Source of the DNA: Acidobacteriota bacterium
Lineage (GTDB): Bacteria; Acidobacteriota; Blastocatellia; RBC074
Length of the DNA: 10,556 nt
Assembly: GCA_022614735.1 (NCBI GenBank)
Contig: JAKEHZ010000321.1
Coordinates: forward strand, 1 to 10,556
Direction: 5' to 3'
In this document: positions 1-5,516 of the stretch, one piece after another
Position numbering within the stretch: position 1 is the first letter of the stretch
Layout of the letters: every line of letters starts with the position of its first letter
Translations under genes and position numbers: made by a program
The notes under the pieces: generated by a model
What the model was told of the DNA's origin: nothing
Database searches by the model: none
The model's input: the letters and a program-made list of their open reading frames with translations, nothing else

Positions 1-1
1 G

Positions 2-100
2 CCGCAGTGGGCTAAGGGTAAATACTTTCCATTGCTCTACAGCAAAGAGAAGGTTGAGAAGCTGGCGAGAGAAAAATTGATAATTGAACCGGTGAATTAA
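2..100 (+). CDS. 3' end of an unrecognised protein gene
   Basis: The frame is open from the window edge to TAA at 98-100 and gives 32 residues, ending in LAREKLIIEPVN. The peptide is rich in Lys and Glu and reads like a soluble C-terminal helix (YSKEKVEKLAREKL). I do not recognise the family. The opposite strand is also open over this short stretch, so the strand choice rests on the protein-like composition and on the agreement with the direction of the next two genes. A large palindrome begins 20 bases after the stop. Confidence 0.55.
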   Translation, partial: PQWAKGKYFPLLYSKEKVEKLAREKLIIEPVN

Positions 101-120
101 CTAAGAGTGTGTAAACATGA

Positions 121-237
121 GCCGCAATGATTAAAGTCCAAGAGAGAACGCGAAACACGCGAAAAAGCCCAGAAATTTCGCGTGTTTCGCTTATTTCGCG
201 TGTTTCGCGTTCTCTCTTGAACTTGAGTCATTGCGGC
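121..237. repeat. Large intergenic palindrome, CGAAACA-family copy 1
   Basis: The inner arms 141-164 and 194-217 are perfectly complementary over 24 bases (AGAGAGAACGCGAAACACGC then GAAA). Outer arms beginning GCCGCAATGA (121-140 against 218-237) continue the stem imperfectly, so the whole could fold as one stem of roughly 40 pairs. The core unit CGAAACACGCGAAA occurs once on the left arm. On the right its complement TTTCGCGTGTTTCGC occurs twice, at 176-190 and 194-208, so the element is asymmetric. It lies between a gene end (100) and the start of the β-CASP gene (287). It is not a classical terminator because no T-run follows the stem. It belongs with the copies at 1708-1801 and 4690-4761. 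Confidence 0.9.
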
Positions 238-262
238 GCATGAATGAAACTCACCCACGATG

Positions 263-285
263 AAATAAACGAAACAAACGAAAAA
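263..285 (+). repeat. Half-unit of the CGAAACA repeat at a start codon
   Basis: The core ACGAAACAAACGAAAA is identical to the unit in the third palindrome (4690-4761), but there is no inverted partner beside it. It ends at the base before the T preceding the ATG at 287, so it fills the place where a ribosome binding site would be expected. It may be a relic of a full palindrome or a regulatory half-site. Confidence 0.75.
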
Positions 286-286
286 T

Positions 287-1678
287 ATGGCCTATATTCA
301 ATTTCTCGGCGCGACCCGCACCGTCACCGGATCAAAGCATCTGGTCGAGGTTGACGGCTATCGCGTCATGGTTGATTGCGGATTATTTCAAGGATTAAAG
401 GAACTGCGATTGCGCAATTGGGAACCTTTCCCAATCAATCCGGCATCGATCAATAGTGTCATTCTCACACACGCGCACATCGATCATACGGGGTATCTGC
501 CGAGGCTCGTAAGAGAAGGCTTTGATGGAGAGGTCTATTGCACTCCAGCGACGGTCGAGTTGTCACGCATCATGCTTCCCGATTCCGCGCGGCTGCAGGA
601 AGAAGATGCGGCATATATCAACAGGAAGGGGTCATCAAAACACTCACCTGCATTGCCGCTCTACAACGAAAAGGATGCGACAGAAGCGCTCAGACATCTG
701 AAATCGGTCAACTATCACAGGCGAGTCCAATTGACGAAAAAGCTATCGTTTGAATTCGTCACTGCCGGTCACATTCTCGGTTCGAGCTTCGTCAAGCTGG
801 AGGTCGAATGCGCTGACGGTAGAAACAAGCGCGTGACAATGACGGGTGATATGGGCCGTTATGACGAACCGATCATCCACGACCCATCGAATGTCGATGA
901 GGCTGATTATATTGTGCTCGAATCAACTTACGGAGATCGCGAGCATCCCGATTATGATGTCAAAGCCCGTCTCGCCGAGATCATCAACAGGACGGTCGAG
1001 CGCGGGGGGCATATTTTGATACCCGCTTTCGCCGTCGGTCGCACACAGTTATTAATCTATTTGATACGCGAGCTTGAGGTAGAGAATCGAATCCCGGTTC
1101 TGCCCATCTTTGTCGATAGCCCGATGGCTGTGAGCGCGACGAAACTCTACCTGCAACACAAGGAGGACCATGATCTGGAGATGAGCGAGTTGATGGACGA
1201 TCGAATAAATCCACTCGCGACTAAACGCTTCAACCTATCGCGCACCGTCCAGGAATCTAAGAATGTCTCGGAGAGCATCGAGTCATCAATCGTGATCTCT
1301 GCGAGCGGAATGGCGACGGGCGGTCGCATCCTGCATCACTTGCGAAAGCGATTGCCGGATGAACGCAACACGGTCATCCTGGTAGGATTCCAGGCCTTCG
1401 GCACGCGTGGGCGCCGCCTGGCTGATGGCGAGAAGGAGATAAAAATTTTCGGCGCGATGGTGCCTGTCAACGCGCAGGTCGTAAGGTTGGAGAACCTTTC
1501 GGCGCACGCCGATTACCGGGAGATCTTGCAATGGTTAGGCGGATTTAAGCGCGCGCCTGAGAAAGTCTTTTTGGTTCACGGCGAGCCAAACGCGTCGGAG
1601 TCCTTAAAGATGAAAATAGTCGAGAAATTCGGATGGGTGGTGGAGATTCCGGAGTATTTGCAGAAGTTTGAGTTGTAA
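287..1678 (+). CDS. MBL-fold / β-CASP RNase-like protein (CPSF73/Ysh1-type)
   Basis: The 463-residue product is a metallo-β-lactamase fold protein of the β-CASP group, which are zinc-dependent RNA endo- or exonucleases acting in the cytoplasm. The metal-binding signature HAHIDH is at residues 62-67, the next His is in GHILGSS (161) and the bridging Asp is in TGDMG (187). The β-CASP part follows, with ESTYGDR (212-218), IPAFAVGR (245-252) and ISASGMATGGR (337-347). The RMMBL-like end has LSAHADY (404-410) and LVHGEP (429-434). All expected metal ligands appear intact, and the length is normal for the bacterial family. TAA at 266-268 closes the frame upstream, so ATG 287 is the first possible start. 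No Shine-Dalgarno sequence is visible there, only a repeat half-unit. The true RNA target is not known from sequence. Confidence 0.92.
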   Translation: MAYIQFLGATRTVTGSKHLVEVDGYRVMVDCGLFQGLKELRLRNWEPFPINPASINSVILTHAHIDHTGYLPRLVREGFDGEVYCTPATVELSRIMLPDSARLQEEDAAYINRKGSSKHSPALPLYNEKDATEALRHLKSVNYHRRVQLTKKLSFEFVTAGHILGSSFVKLEVECADGRNKRVTMTGDMGRYDEPIIHDPSNVDEADYIVLESTYGDREHPDYDVKARLAEIINRTVERGGHILIPAFAVGRTQLLIYLIRELEVENRIPVLPIFVDSPMAVSATKLYLQHKEDHDLEMSELMDDRINPLATKRFNLSRTVQESKNVSESIESSIVISASGMATGGRILHHLRKRLPDERNTVILVGFQAFGTRGRRLADGEKEIKIFGAMVPVNAQVVRLENLSAHADYREILQWLGGFKRAPEKVFLVHGEPNASESLKMKIVEKFGWVVEIPEYLQKFEL

Positions 1679-1707
1679 TATGATTTTTGCGGTAGCGAAA
1701 ACCTGAA

Positions 1708-1801
1708 GAGAGAATGCGAAACAAGCGAAAATAGACGAAACAAGCGAAAAGTGGCCCATTTTCGCTTGTTTCGTCTATTTTCGCTTGTTTCGCATTCTCT
1801 C
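1708..1801. repeat. Perfect 43-bp palindrome, CGAAACA-family copy 2
   Basis: Arms 1708-1750 and 1759-1801 are complementary at every one of 43 positions around the 8-base loop GTGGCCCA. Each arm holds two units, CGAAACAAGCGAAAA, separated by TAGA. The element starts 29 bases after the β-CASP stop and ends about 155 bases before aceE. CpG steps fall at 1717, 1726, 1736, 1745 and again at 1763, 1772, 1782, 1791, spaced 9-10-9 on both arms. A partial unit (AGCGAAAA, 1694-1701) precedes it. It could stabilise or end the upstream transcript, but no T-run follows the stem. Confidence 0.95.
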
Positions 1802-1918
1802 CTTCTTTACGCTATATTATCTTCGGTGGAAAATAATTTCGGAATTAAATCAACTCGCGTGACTTGGACGATTGAAAAATTGCTGCCTCCCAGCAGCACG
1901 CAGTTGAAGTGTGGCTGG

Positions 1919-1941
1919 TTCAGGACAAGGCACGCCCTGAA
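1919..1941 (+). promoter_or_regulatory. Small dyad just upstream of the aceE ribosome binding site
   Basis: TTCAGG (1919-1924) and CCTGAA (1936-1941) are complementary and 11 bases apart. They end next to the purine-rich stretch (AAGGAAAAAAAGGAAA) that serves as the aceE ribosome binding site. This could be an operator or a leader hairpin. It does not match the PdhR operator known from enterobacteria. A six-base dyad can arise by chance. Confidence 0.2.
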
Positions 1942-1955
1942 GGAAAAAAAGGAAA

Positions 1956-4679
1956 ATGCAAGCAAAAGCTAGACTCGAAGAATTGATAGACGAAGATATA
2001 CAGTTGCCCCTCCATACTTCGGATGTCGATCCGCAGGAGACCTCCGAATGGCTGGAAGCCTGGGATCAGATTCTGAATGAAGAGAGCCCTGAGCGTGCAG
2101 CCTACCTCCTCAGCATCATGGCCGAGCGCGCGCGAGGAGCAGGACTCAATCTGGCACCGCAGTTAAACACGCCCTACATCAACACGATTCGCGTCGAAGA
2201 CCAGTTGCCATACCCCGGAGATATAAAGATTGAACGCCGTATTAAGAGCATCAATCGCTGGAACGCGATGGCCATGGTCCTTCATCAGAACAAGCTCGAC
2301 CCCGGAATCGGCGGCCACATCGCGACTTATGCATCGATGGCGACACTCATGGAGGTTGGCTTCAATCACTTCTTCCGCGGCTCCATCGAAGATGAGACCG
2401 GAAAAGAACAGCCCGGAGACTTTGTTTACTTCCAGGGGCACGCTTCACCGGGTATCTATGCCCGCGCTTTTCTTGAAGGACGTTTGACGCTTGATCATCT
2501 CGAAAACTTCCGTCACGAATTACGCGGTGAGCCGGGACTATCCTCTTACCCTCATCCCTGGTTGATGCCCGATTTCTGGCGTTTCCCGACCGTCTCGATG
2601 GGACTCGCTTCCCTCAATGCGATCTACCAGGCGCGGTTCATGCGCTATCTGGAGAATCGCGGGTTGATCGAACCGACGGACCGCAAGGTGTGGGCTTTCC
2701 TGGGTGACGGCGAAATGGATGAACCCGAATCGATGGGTTCGCTCACACTAGCTTCGCGCGAGAGGCTCGACAACCTGATCTTTGTCATCAACTGCAACCT
2801 CCAACGACTCGATGGCCCTGTCCGCGGCAACGGCAAGATCATTCAGGAGCTCGAAGCCGCCTTCCGCGGGGCGGGTTGGAATGTGATCAAGGTGATCTGG
2901 GGCAGCAATTGGGACGAGTTGCTCGCTCGCGACACATCGGGCTTGTTGCTCAAGCGGATGGAAGAATGCGTTGACGGCGAATTTCAGAGCTTCAGAGCCA
3001 AAGATGGCAAGTTCATTCGCGAGAAGTTCTTCGGCAAGTATCCCGAGTTGCTCGAGCTCGTCGAGAATATGAGCGATGAGGAAATCTGGAAGCTTCGTCG
3101 CGGTGGCCACGATTCGGTTAAGGTTTATAATGCATACAAGCGAGCGTTCGATTTCAGTGGACAACCCACGGTCATACTGGCCAAGACAATCAAAGGATAT
3201 GGTCTAGGTCCCTCCGGGGGCGAAGGCCGCAACCTCGCGCACCAATCGAAGAAGATCGACGAAACAGACCTCGTCAATTTCGTCAAGAAATTCGAGCTGC
3301 CGATCTCCGAGGAAGACGCGAAGAAGGCCATGTTCTATGTCCCGCCGAAAGATAGCACCGAGATCGTCTACCTTCACGAGCAGCGCAATGAGTTGGGCGG
3401 TTACATGCCGAGACGCGAGAACAAGGCAGAGAGGCTCGAGACGCCACCACTCGATTTCTTCAAAGAGCAACTTGAAGGTTCACAGGAACGTGAAGTATCG
3501 ACGACTATGGCGTTCGTCCGCATCCTGACGCAGCTGCTCAAGGATAAGAATTTGGGGAAACGCATCGTACCGATCATCCCGGACGAAGCGCGAACGTTCG
3601 GTATGGAGTCGCTCTTCCGGACGGTCGGCATCTACGCCAGCCAGGGACAGCTCTACGAGCCGCACGATGTCGATATGTTCCTCTACTACAAAGAGGCCAA
3701 GGACGGGCAGATCCTCGAAGAAGGCATCACCGAAGCCGGGTCGATGTGCTCATTCACTTCGGCGGGTACTGCATATTCGAACTATCGGATTAAGATGATC
3801 CCCTTCTATACGTTCTATTCGATGTTCGGCTTTCAGCGGATAGGCGACTTCATCTGGGCGTTCGCCGATTCGCGCGGCAAAGGCTTCCTGTGTGGCGCGA
3901 CTGCCGGGAGGACAACGCTGCTCGGTGAAGGCTTGCAGCATCAGGACGGCCACAGCATCGTGCTGGCGAGCACGGTGCCGACATGTGCGACCTACGATCC
4001 GGCCTATGCGTATGAACTCGCCGTGATCATTCAGGATGGTATGCGGCGGATGTACCACGAAAATGAAGACCGGTTCTATTACATCACGATGTACAACGAA
4101 AACTATGCGCAGCCGCCGATGCCCGAAGGGGTTCAGGAAGGGATCATCAGAGGTATTTACAAGGTGAAAGCCGCGGATGGCAAAGCAAAGGCGCATCTGT
4201 TCGGAAGCGGCCCGATGCTTAAAGAAGCACTGCGAGCACAACAGATTCTGGCCGAGCAGTATAAGGTCAATGCAGATGTATGGAGTGTGACCAGTTATAA
4301 CGAACTGCGCCGTGATGCGCTGCGTGTTGAGCGGTGGAATCGACTGCATCCACACGAGACTGAGCAAATGCCATACATCCGGCAAGTGATGGAGGCCACT
4401 GAAGGTCCGATTGTCGCCTCGACAGACTATATGAAGATCGTACCCGACCAGCTTGCTCCGTGGCTGGGCGGCCGCTTGGTCAGTCTGGGTACGGACGGCT
4501 TCGGTCGCAGCGATAACCGCGAACACCTGCGTCGCCACTTCGAGATCAATGCCGAATCAATTGTGGCGGCAACCCTTTCGCGTTTGGCACGTGATGGCAA
4601 GTTCAATGCGAAGAAAGCCGCACTGGCGATGATTGATCTTGGGTTGAACACGGAGGCGATCGATCCGGCTGTGGCTTAG
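1956..4679 (+). CDS. aceE: Pyruvate dehydrogenase E1 component, homodimeric type
   Basis: This 907-residue protein is the thiamine-diphosphate-dependent E1 subunit that decarboxylates pyruvate and passes the acetyl group to lipoyl-E2, linking glycolysis to the TCA cycle. It is collinear with E. coli AceE (887 residues) as I remember that sequence. The thiamine diphosphate motif starts at GDGEMDEPES (250-259) and ends at NCNLQRLDGPV (279-289). The stretch DEARTFGME (about 543-551) and QILEEGI mark the pyrimidine-binding domain, and LGTDGFGRSD near residue 845 marks the C-terminal domain. No frameshift or missing motif is seen. ATG 1956 has AAAAAGGAAA just upstream. No aceF or lpd gene follows: a palindrome and an unrelated gene do, so E2 and E3 must be encoded elsewhere. 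Confidence 0.97.
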   Translation: MQAKARLEELIDEDIQLPLHTSDVDPQETSEWLEAWDQILNEESPERAAYLLSIMAERARGAGLNLAPQLNTPYINTIRVEDQLPYPGDIKIERRIKSINRWNAMAMVLHQNKLDPGIGGHIATYASMATLMEVGFNHFFRGSIEDETGKEQPGDFVYFQGHASPGIYARAFLEGRLTLDHLENFRHELRGEPGLSSYPHPWLMPDFWRFPTVSMGLASLNAIYQARFMRYLENRGLIEPTDRKVWAFLGDGEMDEPESMGSLTLASRERLDNLIFVINCNLQRLDGPVRGNGKIIQELEAAFRGAGWNVIKVIWGSNWDELLARDTSGLLLKRMEECVDGEFQSFRAKDGKFIREKFFGKYPELLELVENMSDEEIWKLRRGGHDSVKVYNAYKRAFDFSGQPTVILAKTIKGYGLGPSGGEGRNLAHQSKKIDETDLVNFVKKFELPISEEDAKKAMFYVPPKDSTEIVYLHEQRNELGGYMPRRENKAERLETPPLDFFKEQLEGSQEREVSTTMAFVRILTQLLKDKNLGKRIVPIIPDEARTFGMESLFRTVGIYASQGQLYEPHDVDMFLYYKEAKDGQILEEGITEAGSMCSFTSAGTAYSNYRIKMIPFYTFYSMFGFQRIGDFIWAFADSRGKGFLCGATAGRTTLLGEGLQHQDGHSIVLASTVPTCATYDPAYAYELAVIIQDGMRRMYHENEDRFYYITMYNENYAQPPMPEGVQEGIIRGIYKVKAADGKAKAHLFGSGPMLKEALRAQQILAEQYKVNADVWSVTSYNELRRDALRVERWNRLHPHETEQMPYIRQVMEATEGPIVASTDYMKIVPDQLAPWLGGRLVSLGTDGFGRSDNREHLRRHFEINAESIVAATLSRLARDGKFNAKKAALAMIDLGLNTEAIDPAVA

Positions 4680-4689
4680 GAATAAAGGG

Positions 4690-4761
4690 GAGAATACGAA
4701 ACAAACGAAAATAACGAAACAAACGAAAAGTCTTTTATTTTTTCGTTTGTTTCGTATTCTC
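4690..4761. repeat. Palindrome after aceE, CGAAACA-family copy 3
   Basis: The outer arms 4690-4711 and 4740-4761 pair perfectly over 22 bases (GAGAATACGAAACAAACGAA then AA). The left side carries a second direct copy of ACGAAACAAACGAAAA (4714-4729) that has no partner on the right, a mirror image of the asymmetry in copy 1. It begins 11 bases after the aceE stop. The stem is AT-rich, contains long A and T runs and might help end transcription, though its layout is not that of a standard intrinsic terminator. Confidence 0.92.
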
Positions 4762-4844
4762 TCTTACTGGTTAGTTAATGAGATTCAATTAGTGTAACTA
4801 GTCCCAGCCTTTAATGTGACCCCATTACGTTCTATCGGTATACG

Positions 4845-4858
4845 AGAGTGAATACTCT
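4845..4858. promoter_or_regulatory. Possible upstream activator dyad
   Basis: AGAGT-GAAT-ACTCT is a 5-bp inverted repeat centred about 90 bases upstream of the sigma-54 site. Sigma-54 promoters need an enhancer-binding activator that usually binds dyads at about this distance, which is the only reason to list it. By itself the dyad is weak. Confidence 0.2.
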
Positions 4859-4940
4859 AAGTGTACTTGTGTGCATCTGTCCCCTTAATGATTAATTCAT
4901 AAGCAATAGCATTTAAAGCGGTTCTCAGATATTTATCCAA

Positions 4941-4956
4941 TTGGCACAACACTTGC
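4941..4956 (+). promoter_or_regulatory. Sigma-54 (RpoN) -24/-12 promoter
   Basis: TTGGCACAACACTTGC contains TGGCAC, five bases, then TTGC. This is the consensus -24/-12 arrangement of sigma-54 promoters, with both the GG and GC doublets at correct spacing. Transcription would start near 4967-4969, giving a leader of about 35 bases before the ATG at 5004. The fit implies activation by an enhancer-binding AAA+ regulator, none of which is encoded in this window. Confidence 0.75.
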
Positions 4957-4988
4957 CCAATCACTCTGTGTACCTGGACAGATTTACC

Positions 4989-5000
4989 AGGAGAAGGAGG
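4989..5000 (+). promoter_or_regulatory. Strong Shine-Dalgarno that fixes the start at 5004
   Basis: AGGAGAAGGAGG ends three bases before the ATG at 5004, and its two purine blocks both resemble the anti-Shine-Dalgarno target. The frame is open further upstream to a TTG at 4941, but that TTG is part of the -24 promoter element and cannot be transcribed from it. The gene therefore starts at 5004. Confidence 0.85.
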
Positions 5001-5003
5001 AAT

Positions 5004-5300
5004 ATGAGATACGATAAATTGAAAAGAGGAATAGTTACACTGGCTCTTGCAACTATGTTGGTTGGAGGAATAGGGTTCGCCGATAATGCGATGGCCCAGA
5101 GTAGATGGGAAAGAAGGCAAGAGCGTATCGAACGCCTTCGAGAACGGCAGGAGTTGGAGAGAATCCGGCGTATGGATCGTAACCGGCAGTTACGATACCA
5201 GTATCGTGGCGTGAATCGTTTCGTCGGACATTATGACCGCTGGGGACGTTTCCACGCATACGGTTATTATGACCGGTTCGGCCGATTCCACCGAATCTAA
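5004..5300 (+). CDS. Small secreted arginine-rich protein
   Basis: The 98-residue product has a clear signal peptide: a basic start (MRYDKLKRG), a hydrophobic stretch (residues 10-24) and an AMA site with likely cleavage after residue 31. The mature 67 residues hold 20 Arg and no Lys or Cys. Residues 34-64 form a charged Arg/Glu helix of the pattern ERRQERIERLRER. The C-terminus has a near-tandem repeat, HYDRWGRFHAYG followed by YYDRFGRFHRI. I recognise no named family. Possible roles include an envelope or nucleic-acid-binding polycation, or a periplasmic chaperone-like peptide, but none is shown. It is a single-gene unit, with a sigma-54 promoter in front and an intrinsic terminator behind. 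Confidence 0.88.
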   Translation: MRYDKLKRGIVTLALATMLVGGIGFADNAMAQSRWERRQERIERLRERQELERIRRMDRNRQLRYQYRGVNRFVGHYDRWGRFHAYGYYDRFGRFHRI

Positions 5301-5322
5301 GGCTGTATAAGTTCAGGGAATA

Positions 5323-5358
5323 AAAAGCCCGCTGCCATCCAGGTAGCGGGCTTTTATT
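5323..5358 (+). terminator. Intrinsic terminator after the arginine-rich gene
   Basis: A ten-pair stem GCCCGCTGCC/GGTAGCGGGC (5327-5336 with 5342-5351, one G-T pair) closes a five-base loop. It is flanked by AAAA before and TTTTATTT after. It lies 22 bases past the stop at 5300. The A-run before the stem makes it usable from the minus strand too, but the REP-like element stands between it and the convergent DUF3500 gene. Confidence 0.92.
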
Positions 5359-5397
5359 TCGTCTCAGCGTATCAACTGAAGCCGCGAATGGGTCAGT

Positions 5398-5491
5398 GTT
5401 CGTAGTACCGGCTTCAGCCGGAAGCGGCGTCGTCAGACGCCCTGCAAGGCTCGTAAACGAGCCGCTTCCGGCTGAAGCCGGTACTACGAAC
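5398..5491. repeat. REP-like element: four hairpins inside a 31-bp palindrome
   Basis: Arms 5398-5428 and 5461-5491 pair perfectly over 31 bases. Each arm itself contains a short hairpin, CCGGCT-TC-AGCCGG at 5408-5421 and its complement at 5468-5481. Between them lie GGCGTC-GTCA-GACGCC (5426-5441) and GGCTCG-TAAA-CGAGCC (5448-5463). The element can therefore fold as a long cruciform with a branched tip or as four successive hairpins. It occupies the gap between two convergent genes, the usual home of REP/BIME repeats spread by RAYT transposases. No such transposase is in the window. Confidence 0.85.
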
Positions 5492-5516
5492 GATAGAGGC
5501 TGAATAGTTACGATAT

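Noticed and set aside
1708..1801. Palindromes as ordinary intrinsic terminators
   Set aside because: The stems are long, AT-rich and not followed by a T-run, unlike the clear terminator at 5323-5358. A role in ending or protecting transcripts stays possible but unproven.
1751..1972. A 73-codon frame starting in the palindrome loop
   Set aside because: Its first third is simply the translated T-rich arm of the palindrome (FRLFRLFSLVSHS), there is no ribosome binding site, and it overlaps the aceE start.
3750..4538. A 262-codon open frame on the minus strand inside aceE
   Set aside because: It is antisense to intact aceE, has no recognisable domain or ribosome binding site, and long opposite-strand frames are common in GC-rich coding sequence.
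121..4761. CGAAACA units as a dispersed CRISPR-like array
   Set aside because: The units are inverted, unequal in sequence and kilobases apart, without regular spacers or cas genes.
4941..5003. A TTG start giving a 119-residue arginine-rich protein
   Set aside because: The TTG belongs to the -24 promoter element. The strong Shine-Dalgarno and signal peptide both point to ATG 5004.
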